Shown: piece after piece, positions 22,940 through 33,285 of the stretch | How the letters are laid out: each line of letters opens with the position of its first letter | Numbering within the stretch: the stretch's first letter is position 1 | Source of the DNA: Amorphophallus konjac | Taxonomy: Eukaryota; Streptophyta; Magnoliopsida; Alismatales; Araceae | Direction: 5' to 3' | NCBI GenBank assembly: GCA_022559845.1 | Contig: CM040126.1 | Span: 227,360,641 to 227,424,640 of the forward strand | DNA length: 64,000 nucleotides | The notes under the pieces: model-generated | Told to the model about the DNA's origin: nothing | The model's input: the letters and a program-made list of their open reading frames with translations, nothing else | Databases searched by the model: none | Program-made: the position numbers and the translations under genes

Positions 22940-23880
22940 GCATTGCACCGACCTGGTCGAGCTGGTAAAAGCATTGCACCGTCTTAGATTAGTGTCCTGA
23001 GGAATGGTTTGCACTGATTGGCTTCTTCTGAAGTCACGCATTGCACCGGGTATCTTCAGACGTTGCACCGAGCTCATTTTCTTGAGACCAGACACTGCAC
23101 CGACCTGCTCGCGCTGCTCGCGCTGCTCGCGTTGAGAAGCATGCCCTTGATGAGAAGGAGTGCTTCGACTTTGAAGCTCATCCGCATGAAGATTTGATCA
23201 CACAGCATATGAATGCACCGACACAGCTATACGTACCTGCCAATGTGCACAAACTCAATAGAGATAAGGAAACTATGCACAGGTATGACTTGAGTAAGAA
23301 AGAGATGCACAAGCTTTATGCACACGGAGGAAGAAATGCACCGACTCAATTATGTGTCATAGCATGAGATGCATCGACCATGTGAAAGCAAGAAATGCAC
23401 AATGCACCGAGTTTAACCATGAGCACGCTAAGAATGCACTAGGTTAAGTACTCGCAGCAACATGAGTTGCACAGACTGAAACTCCATGGAGTATCATGTG
23501 AGTAAAACAATGCACTGACCTAATGCGAAGGAAGCACATAGAAGATATGCACTGATTCACGACTTAATCAGCGTGCAATACCAGAGGTTGCACTGATGTA
23601 CCTAACACATGAAGGCGTTGCATCGACCTAGCACAGATAGAGTGCACAGACTTGGAGACGCGAGCTAAGCAATGCACCGACCTAATCACTCGCCAAGGCT
23701 GCGTGCATAGAGAATGGAATGCACAGACCTTAATGCCCATGAACGATGATATGCACCGAGTTTGTTGGGCAGCCTGACTGACATATATGCACAAGCCTTA
23801 GACATAACCTGAATGCACCGACTTAACTAATTGCATGCATGCATAGACGTTTAAAGCCATGAAGTGCAATATATGCATTC
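22940..23880 (-). repeat. ACCGAC-containing motif array in the solo LTR
   Basis: About 27 units of the type ATGCACCGACCT (given as plus-strand sequence), spaced about 20-50 bp. Six keep an exact ACCGAC core; many others differ by C-to-T or G-to-A (ACTGAC, ATCGAC, ACAGAC). The array lies upstream of the TATA box with respect to minus-strand transcription. RCCGAC is the known core of the plant DRE/CRT element bound by DREB/CBF factors; a function here is inference. Confidence 0.7.
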
Positions 23881-24100
23881 AAGACATGCTCAGACCTAGA
23901 CCAGCAGTTAAACGCACACCTATATATATATATATGCAACCGTGACATTCAATCAAGCACACGAAGTCAATTCAGGCACATGAAGTGACTCAGCTATCAT
24001 CAAAACATTCTTCAACCATTCATTCTCAAGTGGTGACTCATAGTGTTGCTATCATCAAAACTCATGAAGTAAAACATCATCAAGGCACAGGGGCACAACA

Positions 24101-24105
24101 TAAGC
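24101..24105 (+). repeat. Target-site duplication TAAGC, right copy
   Basis: Matches 21377-21381. Confidence 0.8.
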
Positions 24106-25017
24106 CAATTTTGTCAGTAATGGACTTGAACTTTCCATGGGCATATGCATCACGCAAGCCCGCCACTGCACCAGTTAACGTTAAAATCAAGTCCAAGATT
24201 AGAGATTCAAAAGGATGGCATATGATCTAGAAACTGGGCTATTAGCCGGGCATGGGCCTTGGCGCACAGTTACAGGGGCGGACTAATCCCGTCCCTAGGG
24301 GCAGAAAGATGAGCCGAAGAGGCCTTGGCTACCGGGAGTCCGCACTGTCAATTCTAGGAGACTCCGGGCCACTGACGTGGGATTACCGTCAACATTTCGT
24401 GAAAGGCCCGCTGTAGCCTGGCACTCTGAAGAAGCCGCCGCCCTGTGTTGATAAGAAGACCGATGTCGGTTATGTTGTTGCTGACCCACCGCCGCCGCAG
24501 TAGGGGCTGGTGGGTGACATGGATGATTTTTGCAGCTGTTTTGAGAGGATGTTCTGTGAAGAAGAGGTTTGTCGGAAGAAGGTGGAGATGCAGCTGGTGA
24601 AGCATTCTCCGATTGAGCCAGTTTACCGGAGGCCGTAGGAAGTGGGGAGATCCATCACTACGTTTTCTTTGTCCCCGTCCCGCCTTGCCTCCTTGTTTCA
24701 TTAATTGGGGTTTATTCCCCATTCCCCTCCGATTATGGTCGACCCATACTTTACGGAAAGACCACTTGCAATTCTATTTGTTCCATGTGCATGTGGGCGC
24801 TGCCCACCCATTGATTTATCAACTCTGTTTACTCCTCCCTCCCCTACCGCCGAACTCCACAAAATGTGGTTTTCTTCTTCTGACCCATTTTTTGATTGTC
24901 TCTTCCCCTCTCTATTTCCCATGCAACTTCCTCCTCCTCCTTCCTCCTCTAACCCCTCTTGCTTCATGATTTCCTCCAACCTCCAAAAAAAATGCCAATT
25001 TTAAAAAGGAGGTTTCA
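24106..25017 (+). pseudogene. Element C pro-pol linker with G-patch motif
   Basis: Continues the protease frame after the solo LTR (MDLNFPWAYASRKP). At about 24207-24285 a G-patch is readable, with the signature GY, then a stop, then PGMGLGAQLQGRTNP; two in-frame TAGs interrupt it. G-patch segments between protease and reverse transcriptase are known in plant Ty3/Gypsy Tat-lineage elements and bind nucleic acid. Downstream, acidic and Pro-rich linker sequence with further stops runs to the pol ORF at 25018. Confidence 0.65.
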
Positions 25018-26892
25018 GTGGAGGATTATGCTCTGTTCTGTCCATCTTTCCAGGGGCATGAGGCCCCTGATTCTTTCCCTGTAGATTTCTTATCTCCTAG
25101 GTTAGATGTACAGTGTGTAGAGTCCCCTAGGTTGGTAGATTCAGTTGGGGTAGAGGCTAGCTCTAGTGTTGTCAGCCCATCCATGTCTGTGATGCACCCT
25201 GTGATGCGTCATTCTAAATCCATTCCAGATAGGTTTCTTCAAGATTTAGCCCAGAGATGTCACACCCTCCTAAAATGTCCCGAGTTTTTAGAGACCACGA
25301 TTGTTCTACAGGATGATGAGGAAGTAGAAGGGGTATGGAGCAATGACGGATTAGGGGTATATGAAGTTATTGATGAGAAGGACCCATCCGATGATGAGGA
25401 AAGTGAGGTGGATGACATTGCCGATCTGTATGCGCAAGGTCTAAAGAGATTTGATGAACCATCGACGGCAGTGGATGAACCCACAAAAGAAATTAATCTT
25501 GGAACTGAAGAGGACCCTAGACCCATAATCATTTCCGCTAATCTCCCTCCTCAGGTTGAAGAGGAGTTGATCCGAGTATTGAGGGAGTATGGTGATTCTT
25601 TTGCCTGGTCCTATGAGGACATGCCGGGTCTTGACCGTGCTCTGGTTGAATATAGACTTATCCTTAAACCAGGGGCAACACCCGTTAAACAAAGATCAAG
25701 AAGATTCCACCCTCAAATGACCTTAAGGATAAAGGAAGAGGTTGACAAATTACACAAGGCCAAATTTATTAGAGTTGGTTTATATCAACAATGGGTGGCA
25801 AACATAGTCCCCGTGATGAAGAAGAATGGAAATATTCGGATCTGCATTGATTTTAGGGACTTAAATAAGGTATCTCCGAAAGATGATTTCCCGCTTCCTC
25901 ACATTGATGTGTTAGTAGATAACATGGCTGGATTTGAAGTCCTCTTGTTTATGGATGGTTATTCTGTGTATAATCAAATCCGTCTTGCTCCCGAGGACCA
26001 AGAGAAGACCTCTTTCACCACGCCCTAGGGCACATACTGCTATGTTGTCATGCCATTCAGATTAAAGAATGCAGGTGCCACGTATCAGCGGGCGATGATG
26101 GCTATCTTCCACGACATGATGCACGTGTATATGGAAGCCTACGTGGATGATATTTTGGTGAAATCAACGTCTAAAGAGGAACACCCCGCCATTCTAGCTA
26201 AGGTGTTACAGAGGGCTAGGGAGTACAAATTAAAAATGAATCCAAAGAAATGTGTGTTCGGAGTTGCATCGAGGAAATTGCTAGGGTTCATAGTTAGCAA
26301 GAGGGGGATTCAAATTGATCCAAACAAAGCAAACGTCGTAATGGACATGCCCCCGCCGAAGAATATCACTGAACTGTGAGGTTTAATTGGGCATTTGCAA
26401 TTCATTTGGAGATTCATATCTCAACATTCGCAAAGATGCCGCCCATTCTATGATTTGTTGAAAGTGGGGGCCAAATTTGAATGGAATGAACAATGTCAAA
26501 AGGCCTATGAGGATCTTAAGGTATATTTATCTAATCCCCCGGTTCTACAACCTCCCGTCCCTGGTAAACCCCTGATCTTGTACATTTCTGTCATTGAGGA
26601 CTCCCTAGGAGATGTCCTGGCCCAAGTAGACGACGAAGGAAGAGAAAGGGCAACATACTACCTTTCTAGGTTATTCAATCCTGCCGAATCTAAGTATACT
26701 GCCATGGAGAAGACCTGCGCAGCATTTGTATGGGTAGCTCAGAAGCTCAAGAACTATTTTCTTGCCCATGAAGTTAAGTTGATCTCCAGAATGGACCCAA
26801 TTCGTTACCTCTTAGAGAAACTTGTCCTTTCTAGTAGATTAGCTCACTGCCAGAGCTTTCTTTCTCAATTTCATATCACCTTCATTGTCTAG
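25018..26892 (+). pseudogene. Reverse transcriptase and RNase H of element C
   Basis: One frame with TAG at 26026, TGA at 26377 and TAG at 26890. An acidic linker comes first. RT starts with VKQRSRRFHP and has KNGNIRICIDFRDLNK, FMDGYS with the first catalytic Asp, MPFRLKNAGATYQR, and YVDD (about 26140). LGFIVSKRGI marks the RT end. The Ty3-type RNase H follows with YYLSRLFNPAESKYTAMEKTCAAFVWVAQKL. Where Asp is expected near the start of RNase H the residue is Val (ILYISVIEDS), so its first catalytic Asp looks lost. The TAG at 26026 stands where Trp is usual (TGG-to-TAG). Confidence 0.85.
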
Positions 26893-27097
26893 AAAGCGAT
26901 CAAGGGGTATGCGATTGTTGAACATCTTGCTCATTCTTCTATCCCTCGCACGGATTCAATCTAGGACGAGTTCCCTGATGACCACCTTGCTATACTTACT
27001 CATCTCCCCTTCTAGTCTTTACACTTTGATGGTGCTCTCAATTCTCAGGGCCGTGGAATCGGTGCCGTTCTCCTCACTCCGGAAGGAGTAACCATCC
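26893..27097 (+). pseudogene. Second RNase H (archaeal type) of element C, N-terminal part
   Basis: In the pol frame, after several stops, LHFDGALNSQGRGIGAVLLTPEG (about 27016-27085) carries the first catalytic Asp of the archaeal-type RNase H found in Tat elements. The domain is cut at CATCC by element F and resumes in frame at 44567 (PVAYQLSFPVTNNIPEYEALLAGL). Confidence 0.75.
27093..27097 (+). repeat. Target-site duplication CATCC, left copy
   Basis: Repeated at 44562-44566; flanks element F. Confidence 0.9.
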
Positions 27098-27417
27098 TGA
27101 TGGGGGCATCCCTTGCCCCTCCACTTTTTTGAGGCTCGAATCGTCGTCGACTTATGCCATTATGTTCATCATGTGTTTGTGAGTCTAGTCATGTAATTTT
27201 TATATTTTATTTGAATCTTAAACTATGTAATTTTCCTATTATTTGAGTCATGTACCTAGGTTAGTAGGTTATCTACCAAAGTCATGTGTCATTATGTTGG
27301 TTTGTTAAGCTATTGGGCCCAACTAGTGGGCTAGGCCCAGGGACACACCTCCCTTGGACTGCTTTGGTCATTAGCTAGCTTGTCAGGGTCATTATGGTCA
27401 TATGAAAGTATGGAGCC

Positions 27418-27425
27418 TATAAATA
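27418..27425 (+). promoter_or_regulatory. TATA box of LTR F (5')
   Basis: TATAAATA; conserved at 32770-32777 in the 3' LTR and, on the minus strand, at 35340-35347 and 42688-42695 in the LTRs of G. Confidence 0.7.
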
Positions 27426-29001
27426 GGCCTCCCCTCCCTCTCATTGTAACAACTTTTGATGAATATTGAAAAGCATTTGCCATCTCCCTCTCAATATCTC
27501 CCTCTCTCTCTCTCTCTTACTATCACTCTCTCTAAGTGGGTTGTACCCCCTCTCTCTCTCCTCCCCACCCCAATTTCGAAATTCATTCTCTCTCCTCCCC
27601 ATTCACCCCTCATTAAGGCCCCTTCCCCTTCCCCATGCACTCATTCAATTCCCCCTCCAACCCCTAGGTGGAAACCCCTTCTCCTAGGCACCTTTCCACT
27701 TTCCAAAGCACCCCACCACCTTCCCAAGGCTGAATTAACCCCTCCCAAAGCCCAAATTCGAATTTCCCTCTCCCTAGGGCTGTGCCCTTCCATCTCCCCA
27801 CCTCCTTAATCACCCTAGGTCGAAATTCCCTTCCTCCCTACAGCCAAATTCGCCCCCCACCTCCTCTCTCACTCATCCTCTCTCTAGTGCACATCCACCC
27901 CCCATCTCCACCTCTAGCTGCTCCAGCCCCCCTCTCCATCTATCCCTGCCACTCCAGACCCTCCAGAAGCCCTAGCCACGTCCTTCCCATATCCACAAAC
28001 CATCAGCCATCACCCCAAGCTGTGCTACTCTCCCTCCCACTCCCTTTGGTCTTGCAAGATTGGAGTTTCAGGTTGCAGGGCGCAGGCAGCAGAGTGGGGT
28101 CCTGAAGTTACATCGTCTCCGGCTGCTCCCTGATACTCCTGGTGGCAAGGCCTACCTCTCTGGAAAGGACGTCCAGAGAGCTTCCAAGGCGAGGTGGTTT
28201 CATCGGCATCCGAGCTCCGAGCAGTCCACAGCAGCCATTCTCCCGCGACCTGACAGAAGCTCTCAGGCAGGGAACCAGAGCTGCAGTCACAGTCCGACCA
28301 CGGCTTCCTACCTGAAGATCTGAGTGCCATTTTCAGAGGGCTGAAACTACTACCAGTTAGCTGTCATCTCCAAGAAGAAGGACTTCATTCGGCCTCCGGA
28401 GCTTCCAGTTACCATTTTCTTCGTCGGGATGTGTCGTCTGCCCCCTGTGGGTCCAGGTTTTACCTGTCCCTGCTTATCCGGCTACCTCGCTCTTCCCCGA
28501 CCTCCGATTGGGGTCCTGTTGATTCCTACTCGAAGCTACTCCGACCACGATCATGTCACCGCCAGGCTTGCTTCATTTGGAGTTCAGGAGCATCCGTGGT
28601 GCCATCTGCAACTTGCTGTACCTGTTCTGCACCAGCCAGAGGAAGAAGTTGCTGACCTGTTCCAGTCGCCGGGCCGACCAGCCCTGAGTTCCAGAGCTCC
28701 TGCCAAAATTCAGACACCATCCCCGTCCTGTTGGGGAACTTTTGGCGCAGGTTTCATCAGAATCCATGCCTTGTGAAATTTTTGGCAACATCAACCACGC
28801 CCCACTGTCCGGCGAATTTGCAGATTGGCAGAACCGGCGGGATTCGACATGTCGGGTTCCTTAGCTTAATTCCCCACCCCGCTTGGCCGGCTAAAGGCCC
28901 CTCCCTGTGTGGAGGTAGTTTTGAATGTAATAAGCCTAATCCCTACCCCAAGATCACCCCTCCTGCGCGAGACGTAGTGTTGTACACCTTTGCATTTTCA
29001 G

Positions 29002-29094
29002 GTCAAGCTACATCGCCGCGGCGATCGGGTGTATACCGTCGCCTCCCGGCGCGCCCTCGTCTCCGAGCGGGATCGGTGTCTTCACACCGATCAG
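29002..29094 (+). other. GC-rich structured block flanked by splice-like sites, in Tekay LTRs
   Basis: Preceded by TTTGCATTTTCAG and followed by GTGAGC, so it could be a 93-nt exon of a leader transcript. It contains the 14-bp palindrome ATCGCCGCGGCGAT (29012-29025) and a hairpin with 9-bp arms GATCGGTGT / ACACCGATC and a 4-nt loop (29071-29092). The block is kept in all four Tekay LTRs: hairpins at 33691-33712, 41052-41073 and 44138-44159. Confidence 0.55.
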
Positions 29095-29496
29095 GTGAGC
29101 CACTGATACTAACCTTGATAGCCTTACTTCTGCAAGTTTAGTATTGCTTTGATTGCTCGTCGGACGGTGAGAAGAGGGTCCGTTCTTGTATGTTCATTTG
29201 TTGGTGCCCACCGCGGGCCGTGAGAGAGTGCCACCCAAACCCCGCCTTGCGGGCCAGCCGCCTACTAAGTTGGGAATCCTAGACTCTTTGGGGTCAGCCT
29301 AAGCCAACTAAGTCCATTAGACTCATTGGGTCTCGCCTCGGACCCTTGCCATCATCCCCCGGCCCCGCCGGGTGATCGCGTGTGCCGTGTAAGTAAGACG
29401 CTATTGTGAGAATCATTGAGTGCTTGTATGCTTGTGGATCTAGGTCCTAGGTTGTTCATTATATATTTAGTCATCCTTGGGCTGTGCCACATCAAG

Positions 29497-29508
29497 TGGT
29501 ATCAGAGC
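29497..29508 (+). other. Primer binding site of element F
   Basis: TGGTATCAGAGC, complementary to the 3' end of plant initiator Met tRNA, two bases after the LTR. Confidence 0.9.
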
Positions 29509-29602
29509 GGTCATAGGCTTGTCCTTACAAGTCTAGTCTTGGGTCACACTAAGTCTTTCATAGGTGCATCCGCACACCCTTGCATAGCCCACCCAACTTT
29601 GC

Positions 29603-32534
29603 ATGACCACTCGTAGTGGAGTCCATTATCAAGTCAACCCATCCTCTTCTAAATACCACCATGAATCCAAAACCCCAAGGGATACCTACCACTAACACCC
29701 ATGACTTCCCTGGCCACGTCAGTTACCTCATGAAAACCTTGACCCATGCCAATGGCAAGCTTGATAACCTATCTAGACGACTTGATCAACTAGAAGAAAA
29801 TTGGCCCGCCCCATGGATGAATGATAGTAGGGCTCCTCCCTCACCTCTCACCTTTGATGGGACTCATCATAATGAGTATTTAGAATGGGAGGCTTCCATG
29901 GATCATTACTTCACTTGGTATCCCATGTCCGAGGATGAGAAAGTCTGATTTGCCAAATTACAACTTACCAAACGGGCCCACAGTCATTGGTTGAAAATTG
30001 AAGGCTTAAAGATAATTAGAAGGGAAGCTCCCCTCACAACATGGGGAGACATGAAGGAACAACTTAGGGCTAGATATATTTTCCCCTCCCATTCCGAACA
30101 CCAAAGCTCAAAGAACATTTCAACTCCTTCATTTCCCCTTGGCCAACCCAAGACCCCAATCACCCAATCCCCACCACTTCCCACATCTACCACCACTACA
30201 TCTACACCCTACCTCCAAGTCCTCACCACAACCATAGCTCCACCAGCCCATGTACGCTCCGTGTCCACCCCTCCACCAAAGCCCATGATGGCCACCACCC
30301 CCCAATCCAAAATCCATCACCAAACCCTTACCCCACAAATCCCCTTGGCCCCCACCACTACCCCTCTATCACCCCCTAAAAGGGACACACCTCCCAAAAC
30401 CAATCAAATCAAGCCTCCACACCCACCCCACCTTCCTCTTCCAACCCCAATCTTACCCCAACCTAGGACACCACTACTTCCACTTCCAACCCCAACCCAA
30501 ATCCGACCTCGTTCACCACCCCGGATGCACCATCCGCCAATCATCATCACCCCACCCACAAAGTACCTACCCACCTCCTTGGAAGAAGAACCCATAATCC
30601 TGACACCTAGCCCCATAGTGGTGAACACCCCGGATCCAACTCCCACCTTGAAAGAAACACATGCCCAAGATGAGGACAAAGCCTTGCATCACGATCTTCA
30701 CTCTATGCCCTCTCTTCTAGTAGGGAGTGAACTCATCATAAGTGGGTCCTTGGCTAGATGGTTAAAAGAGAGCCCAGCTCACCCGATCATGGCCTACCCT
30801 TCCTTGGAGCGACACCTCCCCATAGTGCCCTTCAACTCCTATTGCACCACCATCCAATCATCTTATCAAGTGGAGACACTAGGGGACCTTCTCAAGGGCT
30901 TAGCATGGCAATTATAGTTGACTAGCATGTTGACCCCCATGACCGAACAACCTAGGAGCCTTGACCTCCTACACCTATGTGTTGGGTCTATCACCTCAAT
31001 GTGCACCATTGGTTGCTACACTAGTGACCTTCTATTATTCCTCCCCACACCCGATGAGCCCGACCATTTCCTCAAATTGGAGCTTCTTATCTCGGGTAGA
31101 AAGTCAGGCTCTTCCCTCATGGTCGATCTACCTCTCAAGAGCTTCGACCAAATTACTTCATTAAGAGAGGATGACCCACCTTGTATGGACCTTGTGGGCA
31201 TGGAGATCCTTCCTCGAGGAAGCCCGATCCATGACCCCTTTGATCCCTTCCAATGGGAGCCTGGTTACCCATGTGACCCGCCCACCTTACCCACAACCCA
31301 CCTTTCTCTACCCCAACCAACCATGTTTGACCAAGACCAACTCTTCCAAGACTCAGGCCCCACAAAGGGAACCATCACCATAAACAACATATGCCTAGGA
31401 GACAAGGAAGAGCTCCTCTCCATAATGCCCACCTTCTTAGATCCCTTCGACCCATTCACATGGAAGTTCAAAGGTCATCCCACATATATGCACATGGCAG
31501 TCACCTTTGGGATAAACATGCATGTGTCTAGGCTTACCACACCACTTGGCATGATTCATAAGTCGGATAAATTCATTCACATCACCCACATGTCAAGTAG
31601 GAAGCATAAGTGGACCATATTTGGATGTATTGACCCACCTTCATTCATCATGAGTATTAAGCATGAGAGGAGCATACATGGATGTCCGGGTCCCCCTACA
31701 TTTATCACACCCATGCATAAAAGGTTCATCTATGGATGTCCCGGCCCTCCTAAGTCTGTCACAGTCTTCATGGCATCAAAATGTGATCGGTCTACATTTG
31801 GCTGCCCAGGTCCACCTTTGCACACCATACTTTTCACACTAACATCGCATCATAGTGCATGGCATACGCATTCTTGCAAGCATATAGGAAAGAGCAATGA
31901 CGCTTACAAAAGGCTGGCAGATGCTCATCGGTGCCACTGCGAGTTCCAAGTGGGAGACTCGGTGATGGTGAGGACGGAGCGGCTCCTTTCGGGAGCTGCC
32001 TCCAAGTTGAGGGCACGGGGTTCGGGACCCTTTCGAGTTCTGAGACGACTTGGCAGTAATGCTTATGAGCTAGACCAACCTGAGGGTTTTGGGGTACACC
32101 CTACTTTCAATATGGCGGACCTGGTACCCTACAAGGGCCCCGCGGTGGAACCCAGTGAGGAGCTCGAGCCTTTACCCCCCCTTGAGAGAGACACTCCCGG
32201 TGGGACTCCACTTCATAGCTTGAGAGACCGACAAGAGCAGGTAGAGGTAATACTGAATGAGCAGAGTATCATTACTAGGCACAGGGTGTATCAGCGCTAC
32301 CTGGTTAGGTGGAAGAACCGTCGCCCGATTGAGGATACTTGGGCGACTCGGGAGGACCTGTTGCGACTTGACCTCGACATTCTGGAGCTAGTACTATCGC
32401 CAGGCGGACCCATACTCGACGGGGTCGAGTTCTCCCCACCCCGGGGGTATGATGGGGGCATCCCTTGCCCCTCCACTTTTTTGAGGCTCGAATCGTCGTC
32501 GACTTATGCCATTATGTTCATCATGTGTTTGTGA
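29603..32534 (+). pseudogene. Element F chimeric ORF: gag N-terminal part, unknown repeat region, integrase C-terminus with chromodomain
   Basis: The start matches that of G gag (MTTRSGVHYQ; G: MATRSGTHYQ) at 29603; a frame change near 29650 enters the main frame, which then stays open to 32534 except for TGA at 29946 and TAG at 30915. Order: gag segment (LTFDGTHHNEYLEWEASMDHYF ... RREAPLTTWGDMKEQLRARY); Pro/Thr-rich stretch (30100-30650); unknown region (30918-31850) with repeats ending GCPGPP; then the GPF-type integrase C-terminus (SGPFRVLRRLGSNAYEL) and a chromodomain (VYQRYLVRWKNRRPIEDTW). PR, RT, RNase H and the DDE core are missing. Like G, the ORF ends inside the 3' LTR. The chromodomain of such elements directs integration to heterochromatin. 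Confidence 0.8.
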
Positions 32535-33285
32535 GTCTAGTCATGTAATTTTTATATTTTATTTGAGTCTTAAACCATGTAATTTTCCTATTATTTGAGT
32601 CATGTACCTAGGTTAGTAGGTTATCTACCAAAGTCATGTGTCATTATGTTGGTTTGTTAAGCTATTGGGCCCAACTAGTGGGCTAGGCCCAGGGACACCC
32701 CTCCCTTGGACTACTTTGGTCATTAGCTAGCTTGTCAGGGTCATTATGGTCATATGAAAGTATGGAGCCTATAAATAGGCCTCCCCTCCCTCTCATTGTA
32801 ACAACTTTTGATGAATATTGAAAAGCATTTGCCATCTCCCTCTCAATATCTCCCTCTCTCTCTCTCTTACTATCACTCTCTCTAAGTGGGTTGTACCCCC
32901 TCTCTCTCTCCTCCCCACCCCAATTTCGAAATTCATTCTCTCTCCTCCCCATTCACCCCTCATTAAGTCCCCTTCCCCTTCCCCATGCACTCATTCAATT
33001 CCCCCTCCAACCCCTAGGTGGAAACCCCTTCTCCTAGGCACCTTTCCACTTTCCAAAGCACCCCACCATCTTCCCAAGGCTGAATTAACCCCTCCCAAAG
33101 CCCAAATTCGAATTTCCCTCTCCCTAGGGCTGTGCCCTTCCATCTCCCCACCTCCTTAATCACCCTAGGTCGAAATTCCCTTCCTCCCTACAGCCAAATT
33201 CGCCCCCCACCTCCTCTCTCACTCATCCTCTCTCTAGTGCACATCCACCCCCCATCTCCACCTCTAGCTGCTCCAGCCCCCCTCT
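32450..33285 (+). repeat. 3' LTR of element F, left part
   Basis: Starts TGATGGGGGCATCC and is nearly identical to 27098-27930. Broken at CCTCT by element G; continues at 43005. Confidence 0.9.
33281..33285 (+). repeat. Target-site duplication CCTCT, left copy
   Basis: Repeated at 43000-43004; the uninterrupted site is seen once in the 5' LTR of F near 27930. Confidence 0.9.

Larger units (their letters stand above)
21382..24100 (-). mobile_element. Solo LTR of a SIRE-like Copia element (2719 bp)
   Basis: On the minus strand it starts TGTTGTGCC at 24100, like LTR D (TGTTGTGCATG), and ends CCGGCCCTATCA at 21382. The ATTCACCCCCCTCT segment just before that end is also shared with LTR D. TAAGC on both sides, TG...CA ends and no internal sequence mark it as a solo LTR, the product of LTR-LTR recombination. 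It splits the protease ORF of C, whose frame is preserved across it. Several ORFs inside (for example 22206-22583) are not genes. TTATATA at 22600 is the TATA box in reverse. Confidence 0.85.
27098..29494 (+). repeat. 5' LTR of element F (2397 bp)
   Basis: Starts TGATGGGGGCATCC and ends GGCTGTGCCACATCA, next to the primer site. TATA at 27418, then a CT-rich tract (27480-27600). A structured mini-exon-like block lies at 29002-29094. ORFs 27456-29141 are in-LTR noise. Confidence 0.9.

Noticed and set aside
27456..29141. Several Pro-rich ORFs in the F and G LTRs
   Set aside because: They recur in every LTR copy with frame breaks, and follow CT/CCC-rich leader sequence.
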